Numbered from the stretch's first letter, positions 18,548-28,271 are shown. The stretch is DNA of 64,000 bases from Tepidicaulis sp002389665 (GCF_965222285.1 NZ_OZ244942.1:1612001-1676000), one strand, 5' to 3'. Made by a program: numbers and translations. The notes: generated by a model from the letters alone, not told the origin.

Positions 18548-21500
18548 ATGCAGAAGTTCATCACCGTTTCCGGCGCCCGCGAACACAATCTGAAAAACAT
18601 CACCGTGCAAATCCCGCGCGACAAGCTGGTGGTGATCACGGGCCTGTCCGGCTCGGGCAAATCCTCCCTGGCATTCGACACGATCTATGCGGAAGGCCAG
18701 CGGCGCTATGTGGAAAGCCTGTCGGCTTATGCGCGCCAGTTCCTGGAGATGATGCAGAAGCCGGATGTGGACCAGATCGACGGTCTCTCCCCCGCCATTT
18801 CCATCGAGCAGAAAACCACCTCGCGCAACCCGCGCTCCACGGTCGGCACGGTGACGGAAATTTACGACTATATGCGCCTGCTTTGGGCGCGTGTCGGCAT
18901 TCCCTATTCCCCGGCCACGGGCCTGCCCATCGAAAGCCAGACGGTCACGCAGATGGTGGACCGTATCATGGCGCTGCCCGAAGGCACGCGGCTCTACCTT
19001 CTTGCCCCCATCGTGCGCGGGCGCAAGGGCGAGTACCGCAAGGAATTCGCCGATCTGCAGAAACGCGGTTTCCAGCGCGTGAAGGTCGACGGGCAGTTCT
19101 ATGAGATCGACGAGGTGCCGGCTCTCGATAAGAAATATAAGCACGACATCGATGTGGTGGTGGACCGGCTCGTGGTGCGCGGCGACCTCGGCAACCGGGT
19201 GGCGGACTCTCTTGAAATTGCCCTGCCGCTTGCCGACGGTATCGCCGTCGCCGAACTCGCCGATGCCAAGGAAGGAGAGACGCCGGAACGCATCATCTTT
19301 TCCGAACGTTTTGCCTGCCCCGTTTCGGGCTTCACGATCGACGAGATCGAGCCCCGCCTCTTTTCCTTCAACAACCCTTTCGGCGCCTGCCCGGCCTGTG
19401 ACGGGCTTGGCACGCAATACATCATCGATGCCGATCTTGTGGTGCCCGATCCCGGGCTGAGCCTGCGCCAGGGAGCCGTGGCGCCCTGGTCCCGCTCCAC
19501 CTCGCCCTATTACACACAGACACTCGACAGCCTGGCGCGTAAATACAAGTTCTCCATGACCAAGCCTTGGTCGGAGCTGCCTAAACAGGCCCAGAACGTC
19601 ATCCTCTACGGGTCCGGCAACGAGGAAGTCACCTTCAATTACGACGATGGCATGCGCTCCTACCAGACGCGCAAACCTTTCGAAGGCGTCATCCCCAATC
19701 TGGAACGGCGCTGGCGTGAGACCGACAGCAGCTGGGCGCGCGAGGAAATCGAGAAATATCAGAACGTCACGAATTGTGAGACCTGTAATGGCTACCGCCT
19801 GAAGCCGGAAGCGCTGGCCGTAAAGATCAGCGGGCGCCATGTCGGTGAAGTCTCTCAGCTGTCGATCAAGGAAGCGGATAAGTGGTTTGCCGAGCTCGAC
19901 GGTTATCTCACCGATAAGCAGCTCGAAATCGCCAACCGCATCCTGAAGGAAATCCGCGAACGCCTTCACTTCCTCAACAATGTGGGGCTCGATTATCTCA
20001 GCCTCTCGCGTAATTCCGGCACGCTGTCGGGCGGGGAATCCCAGCGCATCCGTCTTGCCTCGCAAATCGGCTCAGGCCTCACCGGTGTGCTTTACGTTCT
20101 CGACGAGCCCTCCATCGGCCTGCACCAGCGTGACAATGACCGCCTGCTCGCGACGCTCGAACGGCTGCGCGATCTCGGTAATACCGTCATCGTCGTGGAG
20201 CATGACGAAGATGCCATCCGCACCGCCGATTACGTGCTCGATATCGGGCCCGGTGCCGGCATCCATGGCGGGCATATTATCGCCGAAGGCACGCCGAAAG
20301 ACATCATGGCGAATACGGAAAGTCTGACGGGCCGCTACCTGACCGGCTTCGAGCAGATCGATATTCCCTCCGAGCGCCGGCCCATCTCCGATACGCGCCG
20401 CCTGAAAGTCACCGGCGCGCGCGGCAACAATTTGAAGAACGTGACGGCGGAAATTCCGCTCGGCACATTCACCTGCGTCACCGGTGTGTCGGGCGGCGGC
20501 AAGTCCACCCTTCTCATCGAGACGATCTACAAATCCGTTGCCCGCCGCCTCACCGGCGCGCGCGAACATGCTGAACCCTTCGACCAGATAGAAGGGCTGG
20601 AGTTTCTCGACAAGATCATCGATATCGACCAGTCGCCGATCGGCCGCACACCGCGCTCGAACCCGGCGACCTATACCGGCGCCTTTACCCATATCCGCGA
20701 CTGGTTTGCGGGCCTGCCGGAATCGCGGGCGCGCGGTTACAAGCCCGGCCGCTTTTCTTTCAACGTCAAAGGCGGGCGCTGTGAGGCGTGCCAGGGCGAC
20801 GGCGTCATCAAGATCGAAATGCACTTCCTGCCCGACGTTTATGTGGAATGCGATGCCTGTCACGGGCACCGCTATAACCGCGAAACGCTGGAAGTGAAAT
20901 TCAAGGACAAATCCATCGCCGACGTTTTGGAAATGACGGTGGATGAGGCCGCTTCCTTCTTCAAAGCCGTCCCGGCCGTGCGCGAGAAGATGGAAGTGCT
21001 GCAGCGTGTCGGCCTCGGCTATATCAAGGTCGGCCAGCAGGCGACGACGCTCTCAGGCGGTGAAGCCCAGCGCGTCAAACTAGCCAAGGAACTTTCCCGC
21101 CGTGCGACGGGCCGCACGATCTACATTCTCGACGAGCCGACCACCGGCCTGCACTTCCACGATGTAAAAAAATTGCTCGAAGTGCTGCATGAGCTCGTCG
21201 ATACCGGCAATACGGTTGTCGTCATTGAGCACAACCTGGAAGTGATCAAAACCGCCGACTGGATCCTCGATCTTGGCCCGGAGGGCGGCAATGGCGGCGG
21301 TGAGATTGTGGCTGCCGGGCGTCCTGAAGAAGTGGCCGAAGAGAAACGTTCTTATACGGGCCATTACCTCAAGGACATTCTGAAACGCCAGAAAAGCCGC
21401 GGCCCGGCCCGCAAGGCCCCGAAGCGCATAGAAATGCCCATGCCCCCGCGTAAGGAAAAACCGGCGCCAAAAGCCAAAACCAAAGCGAAGCCGAAAACGG

Positions 21501-21619
21501 CAAAGGCCTCAACCAAGAAACCGGCGGCTAAGAAGGCTTCGACGAAGAAAACCGCTGCAAAGAAGCCTGTGAGTAAAAAAAGCCCCGCAAACAAGACCCG
21601 CCGCGCTGCCGCCGAATAG
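18548..21619 (+). CDS. uvrA: Excinuclease ABC subunit A
   Basis: UvrA recognises bulky DNA lesions and loads UvrB in nucleotide excision repair. It has two ABC modules: Walker A GLSGSGKSS (32-40), signature LSGGESQRI and LDEPSIGLH, then GVSGGGKST, LSGGEAQRV and LDEPTTGLHFHD. The C-terminal zinc finger is complete (CEAC...CDAC). The first zinc module reads CPVS at 257-260 with CPAC at 281-284, so one Cys is Ser, a change I believe is common in alphaproteobacteria. Length is 1023 residues, longer than usual because of a Lys/Ala/Pro-rich tail from about 946 to the end. A LexA box lies upstream. Confidence 0.97.
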   Translation: MQKFITVSGAREHNLKNITVQIPRDKLVVITGLSGSGKSSLAFDTIYAEGQRRYVESLSAYARQFLEMMQKPDVDQIDGLSPAISIEQKTTSRNPRSTVGTVTEIYDYMRLLWARVGIPYSPATGLPIESQTVTQMVDRIMALPEGTRLYLLAPIVRGRKGEYRKEFADLQKRGFQRVKVDGQFYEIDEVPALDKKYKHDIDVVVDRLVVRGDLGNRVADSLEIALPLADGIAVAELADAKEGETPERIIFSERFACPVSGFTIDEIEPRLFSFNNPFGACPACDGLGTQYIIDADLVVPDPGLSLRQGAVAPWSRSTSPYYTQTLDSLARKYKFSMTKPWSELPKQAQNVILYGSGNEEVTFNYDDGMRSYQTRKPFEGVIPNLERRWRETDSSWAREEIEKYQNVTNCETCNGYRLKPEALAVKISGRHVGEVSQLSIKEADKWFAELDGYLTDKQLEIANRILKEIRERLHFLNNVGLDYLSLSRNSGTLSGGESQRIRLASQIGSGLTGVLYVLDEPSIGLHQRDNDRLLATLERLRDLGNTVIVVEHDEDAIRTADYVLDIGPGAGIHGGHIIAEGTPKDIMANTESLTGRYLTGFEQIDIPSERRPISDTRRLKVTGARGNNLKNVTAEIPLGTFTCVTGVSGGGKSTLLIETIYKSVARRLTGAREHAEPFDQIEGLEFLDKIIDIDQSPIGRTPRSNPATYTGAFTHIRDWFAGLPESRARGYKPGRFSFNVKGGRCEACQGDGVIKIEMHFLPDVYVECDACHGHRYNRETLEVKFKDKSIADVLEMTVDEAASFFKAVPAVREKMEVLQRVGLGYIKVGQQATTLSGGEAQRVKLAKELSRRATGRTIYILDEPTTGLHFHDVKKLLEVLHELVDTGNTVVVIEHNLEVIKTADWILDLGPEGGNGGGEIVAAGRPEEVAEEKRSYTGHYLKDILKRQKSRGPARKAPKRIEMPMPPRKEKPAPKAKTKAKPKTAKASTKKPAAKKASTKKTAAKKPVSKKSPANKTRRAAAE

Positions 21620-21760
21620 GCATCTTAGTGCGGAATGCGAAGATGGCCGGGTTCCGGCGTTGCGCGCACGCGCCGGGCGGGCTAATCATGGCATTGGCTG
21701 TTTAGGCTGCGCCGACGTAGGGGAGCATTGGCGCAGGCGCGATATCGGGTGGCTTGCGTA

Positions 21761-23863
21761 ATGGGGGGCAATGTGAGGGACATCAGTCGGCGCCGTTTTC
21801 TCAAATGGTTCCTGGCCGGCACGGGTGCCTATGCAGGCATGGCCGCGCTGCCGTTCACGCCCCGCCTTTCCGCGGCGTTCGCCGAGCCGGCGCTGGGCCT
21901 TTATCACTTTCCGCAAGGTCTTGCCTCCGGCGATCCTCAGCCCGATGCCCTGATGCTCTGGACGCGGGTCGAAGCGCTAAGCGGCGCGGATGATCCCATC
22001 GATCTTTATGTTCAAGTCTCCGAGCAGGAAGACTTTTCCAATGTCGTGATCGAACAGGCGCTCCGCGCACTGCCTGAGGCCGATCACACGGTGCGCTTCT
22101 TTGCGCAAGGGCTTAAACCCGACACCCGGTATTTCTACCGCTTCTTCGCCGGTCCCGATGCCGCGCCTTTCATCGGCCGCAGCCGCACGGCACCGGAAGC
22201 GGGCAGCAAGCGGCCCGTGCGCTTTGCCATCGCCTCCTGCCAGAATTACGAGCAAGGCTATTTCAGTGCCTGGCGGCATCTCGTGCGCGAGGATAGGCGC
22301 GTGCCCGAAGAGGCGCAGATCGATTTCGTGCTGCATCTTGGCGACTTTATTTATGAGGTCACAGGCGACGTGCCGATGGACCGCACCCCTGCCCGGCTCG
22401 TGCCGAAACTGCCCGATGGCAGCCCGCCCTGGGTGCCGGACGGCACGCGCACTTGGTGGCAGCCGGGCGCGCAGGCTGCGGTGACGCTTGCCGATTACCG
22501 CCACCTTTATAAGGTCTATCTTTCCGATCCTGATTTGCAGGCGGCCCGGGCGCGCTTTCCTTTCATTTGTACCTGGGACGATCACGAATTCACCAACGAT
22601 GCCTGGCAGGCGCACGACACCTACTTTGGCGAGGGAGAACCGGCACAGCGGCGCAAGGTTGCCGCCAACCGCGCCTGGTTCGAATTCATCCCCGCGATCT
22701 TGAGCGGCGGCCCCGGCATTGGCGGCGTTGAGAATGCTGCTACCGATTTTGCGGATGCCCCGGTCGAGGATGCGCCGTTCGAAACATATGATGACGCGTA
22801 TCTGTTTGATGGTGACAACAAGACGGCACTTGAAACGCTGACCATCTACCGCGCTTTTTCCTGGGGCAGCCTTGCCGATCTCATCGTCACGGACACGCGT
22901 TCTTACCGCAGCCCGCCTGTGGTGAGCGGCGAGGTCGAAGCCCTGCTCGAGGAGGCGCCCTTGCCCCCCGTCGGTATCGTCAAGACACTGGATGCCGGAC
23001 GCACCGCGAATAATGGCGCGCCACCTGAAACGATCACCTATAAAGAAACGTCCATCCCCAATCCGCGCCGTGCGGCCCCGCCCGGCACCTGCCTTGGCGC
23101 GCAGCAAAAAGCCTGGTTCAAAGAGGTAATGAAACAGTCGGGCGCCCGCTGGAAAATCTGGGCGAATTCCATTCCGGCTCTGCCGCTGCGCCTCAATCTC
23201 GGCTCCATTCCTTTTGCCGGGCTCGACACAGGCTATCTCGGCACCGATGCCTGGCAGGGCTATCCGGGTGAGTTGACAGAGCTCATGGCTTATTTGCGCG
23301 AGGAAAAAATCGCCAATGTCGTTTCCTGCGCGGGCGATTATCACACCCATGCGGCAGGCCGCCTGCCCGTCGATCCCGATGCGGAGGAAACGGAATTCGC
23401 CGCCGTCGAATTTGCCGTAACAAGCATCAGCTCCGGCAATCTCTATGAGGGTGTGGAAGCCCGCTCCCGCGACAGCGAGAGCCTGCGCCGCCTGGTGGTC
23501 TATGAAACCCCGGAAGGGCCGGTAGAGAACTGGAACAACAGCATCGTCAACGGCGTGCTGGCGGGGCTCGCCGCCTCCGTCACCGGCAGTCCCAATGTGT
23601 CGGGCGTCTTTGCTTCCAAAAGCGCCAATCCGGGCCTCAATTTCCTCGATTCCAACAGCCATGGCTATGGGTTGGTGGATTTGACGGAAGAAGAGATTTC
23701 CGTGCGCCTCGTCAATGTGGGCGATGTGCGCCGCGATGAAGGGCCGGAAGGAACCGAGCTCCTGCGCACCACGCTTTTGCGGGTGCCTGCCTGGAAAGAC
23801 GGCGAGGAGCCGCCGGAATTTACGCCCGCCATTCAAGGCGCGCCGCTTTTTCCGTTCGCATGA
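21761..23863 (+). CDS. phoD: PhoD-family alkaline phosphatase/phosphodiesterase, Tat-exported
   Basis: PhoD enzymes release phosphate from mono- and diesters outside the cytoplasm using Ca and Fe. From the ATG at 21761 (700 residues) the N-terminus has a perfect Tat motif SRRRFLK and a hydrophobic stretch ending near AFAEPA. A PhoD N-terminal domain follows (GLASGDPQPDALMLWTRV). The metallophosphatase core has HLGDFIYE, WDDHEFTND and CAGDYHTHAAGRL. It is longer than typical PhoD. An upstream TTG is in frame but would displace the Tat signal. TatABC is encoded in this window. I see no Pho box in the 140 bp upstream. Confidence 0.9.
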   Translation: MGGNVRDISRRRFLKWFLAGTGAYAGMAALPFTPRLSAAFAEPALGLYHFPQGLASGDPQPDALMLWTRVEALSGADDPIDLYVQVSEQEDFSNVVIEQALRALPEADHTVRFFAQGLKPDTRYFYRFFAGPDAAPFIGRSRTAPEAGSKRPVRFAIASCQNYEQGYFSAWRHLVREDRRVPEEAQIDFVLHLGDFIYEVTGDVPMDRTPARLVPKLPDGSPPWVPDGTRTWWQPGAQAAVTLADYRHLYKVYLSDPDLQAARARFPFICTWDDHEFTNDAWQAHDTYFGEGEPAQRRKVAANRAWFEFIPAILSGGPGIGGVENAATDFADAPVEDAPFETYDDAYLFDGDNKTALETLTIYRAFSWGSLADLIVTDTRSYRSPPVVSGEVEALLEEAPLPPVGIVKTLDAGRTANNGAPPETITYKETSIPNPRRAAPPGTCLGAQQKAWFKEVMKQSGARWKIWANSIPALPLRLNLGSIPFAGLDTGYLGTDAWQGYPGELTELMAYLREEKIANVVSCAGDYHTHAAGRLPVDPDAEETEFAAVEFAVTSISSGNLYEGVEARSRDSESLRRLVVYETPEGPVENWNNSIVNGVLAGLAASVTGSPNVSGVFASKSANPGLNFLDSNSHGYGLVDLTEEEISVRLVNVGDVRRDEGPEGTELLRTTLLRVPAWKDGEEPPEFTPAIQGAPLFPFA

Positions 23864-23922
23864 AAGCTGACAAAGCAACGCAGACCTGACTATCATCCCT
23901 CATAAGAAAAGAGAGGGAGCTC

Positions 23923-25350
23923 ATGGCGTTCAACGAATATGCGGATTATGACGGGCTCGGCCTGGCTCAGCTCGTCGCCAAAGGCGAGGTCAGTGCAAGC
24001 GAGCTTACGGAAGAAGCGATCAGCCGGATCGAAAAACACAATCCCACGCTCAATGCGGTTGTCACAAAGCTTTATGACATGGGCCGGGAGGCGGCAAAGG
24101 CCCCGGCAAAAGGCCCCTTCTCCGGCGTTCCTTTTCTGCTGAAAGACATTCTGGGTGACGTGGCGGGCGTGGAAACGCGCTCCGGCTCACGCCTCATGCA
24201 GAGCTTGCCTGCCCCTGCCGACAATACACTGACACAGCGTTTCAAGGCGGCGGGCGTTTCCATTCTCGGCAAAACAAATGTGCCGGAATTTGGTCTGCTG
24301 CCGATCACCGAATCCGCGCTTTACGGGCCTGCGCGCAATCCATGGAACCCGGATCATTCGACGGGCGGCTCTTCCGGCGGTTCGGCCGCGGCAGTTGCCG
24401 CCGGCATCGTGCCCATGGCCCATGCGAATGATGGCGGCGGCTCCATCCGCATTCCCGCTTCCTGCTGCGGGCTTGTCGGCCTGAAACCGACCCGCGCGCG
24501 CAACCCGCTCGGCCCGATGCTGGGTGACATCATGAGCGGCTTGATCAGCGAGCATATCGTCTCGCGCAGTGTGCGCGACAGCGCGGCCATGCTCGACTGT
24601 ACGAGCGGGCCGGAACCGGGCGATCCTTATATGGCGCCGGTGCCGGAACGCCCTTTCCTTGAAGAAGTGAAACAGCCTGCCGGGAAACTGCGCATCGCTT
24701 TTTCCACCAAAGATCTTGGCGGTAACAGCGTTCATCCCGAATGTGTGAAAGCGGTGCAGGAAACGGCAAAGCTTTTGGAGGAGCTCGGTCATGAGGTTGT
24801 GGAGACGGCGCCCAATCTCAACATGGAAATGATGTCCGGTGCCTTCATGGCCGTGTGGGCCGCCGGTCTTGCCATGCAGATCGATGCGACCGCGCAGTTC
24901 ACAGGCAAAGTGCCGAGCGAGGATAATCTAGAAGGCCTGACCTGGGGCCTTTACAAAGCCGGTCAAAGCATCACCGCCTCGCAATATCTCATGGCAGTGA
25001 GCGCCTTTCAGATGCTGGGCCGCGAGATGGCACGCTTCCACGCCACCTATGATGCCTGGATGACGACCACGCTGGGCGCGCCGCCGCTCCCCTTAGGTTC
25101 GATCGACATTCATGAAACCGATCCTGAAAAAGCATTCGAGCCGGTACAAACCTATGTGCCCTTCACGGCCATTGAAAATGCGACCGGCCAGCCCGCCATT
25201 TCGCTGCCGCTGCATTGGACACCGGAAGGCTTGCCGGTCGGGCTCATGTTTGCCGGGCGCTTCGGGGAAGAAGGTTTGCTGCTGCGCCTTGCCGCGCAGC
25301 TCGAAACGGCCCGCCCCTGGAAGGAAAGAAAGCCGCAGGTCTGGAACTGA
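23923..25350 (+). CDS. Amidase-signature family hydrolase (first of a tandem pair)
   Basis: The 475-residue protein belongs to the amidase signature family, which hydrolyses C-N amide bonds with a Ser-cisSer-Lys triad. The triad is complete: Lys74 (PFLLKDI), Ser151 in GGSSGGS, and nucleophile Ser174 in DGGGSIRIP. The start is preceded by GAGGGAG. It is not GatA: there is no gatC or gatB nearby, and the pattern matches stand-alone amidases. The next gene is a clear paralogue (both begin with YADYDGLGLAQLVAK). The natural substrate cannot be told. Confidence 0.9.
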   Translation: MAFNEYADYDGLGLAQLVAKGEVSASELTEEAISRIEKHNPTLNAVVTKLYDMGREAAKAPAKGPFSGVPFLLKDILGDVAGVETRSGSRLMQSLPAPADNTLTQRFKAAGVSILGKTNVPEFGLLPITESALYGPARNPWNPDHSTGGSSGGSAAAVAAGIVPMAHANDGGGSIRIPASCCGLVGLKPTRARNPLGPMLGDIMSGLISEHIVSRSVRDSAAMLDCTSGPEPGDPYMAPVPERPFLEEVKQPAGKLRIAFSTKDLGGNSVHPECVKAVQETAKLLEELGHEVVETAPNLNMEMMSGAFMAVWAAGLAMQIDATAQFTGKVPSEDNLEGLTWGLYKAGQSITASQYLMAVSAFQMLGREMARFHATYDAWMTTTLGAPPLPLGSIDIHETDPEKAFEPVQTYVPFTAIENATGQPAISLPLHWTPEGLPVGLMFAGRFGEEGLLLRLAAQLETARPWKERKPQVWN

Positions 25351-25385
25351 CATCAGGCTGACACCGGTCTTTGGGAGGAGACGGA

Positions 25386-26810
25386 ATGAAAAATTATGCA
25401 GATTATGATGGGCTCGGCCTGGCGCAGCTTGTTGCCAAGAAAGAAGTCACGCCGCTCGAACTCGTAGATGCCGCCATCGAGCGGATCGAAAAACACAATC
25501 CGGCTTTGAATGCCGTTGTGCATAGAGCATACGATGAGGCAAGGCAGACGGCTAAAGGCAAGTTGTCGGACGGCCCTTTCAAAGGCGTGCCCTTCCTCAT
25601 CAAGGATTTGGGCCTGAAAGTTACGGGTCTGCCGCGCACCGATGGCAGCCGTTTCATCGGGTCTCGTGTCGACAGCGAAGACAGCGAACTTACCCGCCGT
25701 TTCCGCGCCTCGGGCATCGTCATCCTGGGTAAGACGAATACGCCGGAATACGGCATCACCGGCACGACGGAATCTGCCCTACTCGGCCCCTGCCGCTCGC
25801 CCTGGAACGAGAACCATATTGCGGGCGGCTCTTCCGGCGGCGCGGCGTCGGCCGTGGCAAGCGGCATGGTGCCCTTGGCTCATGCAAGCGACGGGCTCGG
25901 CTCCATCCGTATTCCGGCTGCCTGCTGCGGGCTTTTCGGCATGAAAATTACCCGCGACCGCAACCCCAACGGGCCGGACGATTTCGATCGCGCCATCGGT
26001 TTCAGCGTGGATCATGTCGTCTCACGCAGCGTGCGCGACAGCGCGGCGATGCTCGATGCGACGGGCTATCCGGAAGCCGCCTCTCCTTATGCCCCGCCAC
26101 CCAAAGCCCGGCCTTATATTGAGGAGGTAGAGGCCTCACCCGGCAAACTGAAAATCGCCGTCTCCACGGAAACACCGAACGGCAAACCGATCGATCCGGA
26201 AGTTCAACAGGCCTTCGAGAAGACTGTGGAACTGCTCAAATCGCTCGGTCATGAGGTCGTGGAACGCGGCCTTGGCGTCGATTACCGGCGCCTTTACCGG
26301 GCGCAAGGCATGGTCTCCGCCTCCAATTTCGCCGCCGGTATGCGCCGGCGCGTGGAACTTATCGGGCGGGAGCCGGAAGAGCACGAGCTTGAAAAACTGA
26401 CCTGGGCTGCCTACCGCAATGGCGGGCGCGTCACCGGCGAAATGGCACTTTACGGCTGGCAGGAATTGCGGCTCTTGAACCGGCAGGTGCTCTCGCTCTT
26501 CGAAGAATTCGATGTGCATCTTTCCCCGGTCATGGGCACACCGCCGCCGGAAATCGGCTATGTCGACCCCGTCAATCTTGACCCGAAAGAAGTCAACAAG
26601 CGTCAGGGTAAGGTTTTCCCCTTCACACCGCCCTTCAACTTCACCGGCCAGCCCTCCATGTCCGTGCCACTTTGGCAAAGCGCGGCGGGTCTTCCCATCG
26701 GCATGGTGTTTACCGGGCGGTACGGCGATGAAGGCACGCTCTTCCGTCTTGCCGGGCAGCTTGAAAAAGAGTGCCCCTGGAAGGACCGGCGCCCCAAACA
26801 CTGGAATTGA
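25386..26810 (+). CDS. Amidase-signature family hydrolase (second of a tandem pair)
   Basis: It is a 474-residue paralogue of the preceding gene, with triad Lys73 (PFLIKDL), Ser150 in GGSSGGA and Ser173 in DGLGSIRIP. The start ATG at 25386 is favoured by GGAGGAG five bases upstream. A TTG 15 bases earlier falls on that site. The gap to the first amidase is 35 bp, so they are probably co-transcribed. N-terminal and C-terminal ends (CPWKDRRPKHWN against RPWKERKPQVWN) are strongly alike while the substrate-facing middle differs, suggesting duplication followed by change of specificity. Confidence 0.9.
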   Translation: MKNYADYDGLGLAQLVAKKEVTPLELVDAAIERIEKHNPALNAVVHRAYDEARQTAKGKLSDGPFKGVPFLIKDLGLKVTGLPRTDGSRFIGSRVDSEDSELTRRFRASGIVILGKTNTPEYGITGTTESALLGPCRSPWNENHIAGGSSGGAASAVASGMVPLAHASDGLGSIRIPAACCGLFGMKITRDRNPNGPDDFDRAIGFSVDHVVSRSVRDSAAMLDATGYPEAASPYAPPPKARPYIEEVEASPGKLKIAVSTETPNGKPIDPEVQQAFEKTVELLKSLGHEVVERGLGVDYRRLYRAQGMVSASNFAAGMRRRVELIGREPEEHELEKLTWAAYRNGGRVTGEMALYGWQELRLLNRQVLSLFEEFDVHLSPVMGTPPPEIGYVDPVNLDPKEVNKRQGKVFPFTPPFNFTGQPSMSVPLWQSAAGLPIGMVFTGRYGDEGTLFRLAGQLEKECPWKDRRPKHWN

Positions 26811-26891
26811 GGACACCTCCTCACAAAGAGTTCAAACCGTGTGCCGTTGCATGCCCCTTCGTTCCCCCTAGCATGGGGGAAGGAGGCATCC

Positions 26892-28271
26892 ATGCGCTTG
26901 TTCATTCGCCCTATTGCTGCAGCCCTATTTGCTATCTTCCTCACGTTCCCTGTCATGCAGGCCCGGGCGCAAGACGCGGGCGATGCCGGGCAGCGCGCGC
27001 GGATGGCCGATCAGCTTTTAAGCGATAACGGTTTTCTGCGGCGCATTGCCGTCGATTGGCTGGTGGATAAAGGTGGCAGCAAAGCCGTGTCCGCCTTGAT
27101 CCGTGCGCTGCGCTTCGAAACGGCCGAAGCGCCGGAAATTGTCGCCGCGCTCGAAAAACTGACCGGCGCGAAACCCGGCAATGATTGGAAAAGCTGGATG
27201 CTCTGGCTGCAGCAACATCCGGAAATCACGCCGCATAAAGATTATGACCGCTTCCTTTCGGCTTTCTTCGCCGCGCTCGATCCGAAATTCGTGTCACTCG
27301 TCTATCCCTCCATGCCCCACACGATCCGGCTGGAGGAGATCGTCTGGGGCGGCGTCAAGAAAGACGCCATCCCCCCGCTTGATGATCCGGCACTCATTCC
27401 TGCGAGCGAAGCGGATTATCTGACTCCGGAGGAACTTGTCTTCGGCGTCGAGATCAATGGCGATGCGCGGGCCTATCCGCTACGCATCATGGACTGGCAT
27501 GAGATGCTGAACGACGTGGTGGGCGGTGTGCCCGTCTCGCTTGCCTATTGCACGCTCTGCGGTTCGGGCATTCTGTTCGAGACAGCAATCAAGGGCCGGG
27601 AAAAACCGTTTCGTTTCGGCTCCTCCGGTCTTCTCTACCGCTCCAACAAACTGATGTATGATCGCGAGACGAATTCGCTCTGGAACCAGTTCACCGGCGA
27701 GCCTGCTGCGGGGCCTCTTGCCGGCTCCGGCATCACGCTTTCCGCCCGGCCGGTCGTTATCACGAACTGGCAGGCCTGGCGCGCCAGCCATCCCGAAACG
27801 AAAGTGCTCTCCCTCGATACAGGCTTTGAGCGCGATTATCGGCCAGGCCAGCCATACGGGGATTATTTTGCCAGCAAAGAGCTCATTTTCCCGGCCTATC
27901 TCGATGATGGACGGCTGGGCGCGAAGGATTACGTTTTCGCCTTGCGCGGCGGCGCGGCTGACAAGGCCTGGCCGCTCGCGGCCTTCAAGGGCGGCGTGGT
28001 CATCAACGACATGGCAGGCGCCGTGCCCCTGACCCTTATCGGAAATGAAGAAAGCCAGACGGTGCGCGCTTACCGCACGGACGGGCGGGTTTTTGAGAAA
28101 ACCGGCAATCCCGGTGAAGTCCGCTCGGGCGGTGAAGCCTGGCAGGTGACCGAGGAAGCCCTGCGCAGCCCGGAGGGAGAGGCCTTTCCCCGCCTTCCCG
28201 GCCATATCGCCTATTGGTTTGCCTGGTCGGGCTATCTGGGCGCAGGAGGCGAACTCGCCGAGGCCCGGTAA
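26892..28271 (+). CDS. DUF3179 domain-containing exported protein
   Basis: Function is unknown. The 459-residue protein starts at an ATG preceded by a perfect AGGAGG and has a signal peptide (residues 1-26, ending QARA). An alpha-helical segment of about 100 residues follows, then a DUF3179 domain with GDARAYPLRIMDWHEMLNDVV and YCTLCGSGILFE. The conserved CTLCG Cys pair suggests a disulfide or metal site, which is inference. It comes 81 bp after the second amidase and 53 bp before trmFO on the same strand. Frames extending further upstream lack a ribosome-binding site. Confidence 0.85.
   Translation: MRLFIRPIAAALFAIFLTFPVMQARAQDAGDAGQRARMADQLLSDNGFLRRIAVDWLVDKGGSKAVSALIRALRFETAEAPEIVAALEKLTGAKPGNDWKSWMLWLQQHPEITPHKDYDRFLSAFFAALDPKFVSLVYPSMPHTIRLEEIVWGGVKKDAIPPLDDPALIPASEADYLTPEELVFGVEINGDARAYPLRIMDWHEMLNDVVGGVPVSLAYCTLCGSGILFETAIKGREKPFRFGSSGLLYRSNKLMYDRETNSLWNQFTGEPAAGPLAGSGITLSARPVVITNWQAWRASHPETKVLSLDTGFERDYRPGQPYGDYFASKELIFPAYLDDGRLGAKDYVFALRGGAADKAWPLAAFKGGVVINDMAGAVPLTLIGNEESQTVRAYRTDGRVFEKTGNPGEVRSGGEAWQVTEEALRSPEGEAFPRLPGHIAYWFAWSGYLGAGGELAEAR

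Noticed and set aside
18530..20065. Minus-strand open frame (511 codons) opposite uvrA
   Set aside because: Shadow of uvrA. It has no ribosome-binding site or domain and is explained by third-position GC bias.
21977..23896. Long minus-strand open frame (639 codons) opposite phoD
   Set aside because: It is an antisense shadow. PhoD on the other strand has full family motifs, and this frame has no recognisable domains and an Arg/Ala/Gly composition set by the codon bias of phoD.
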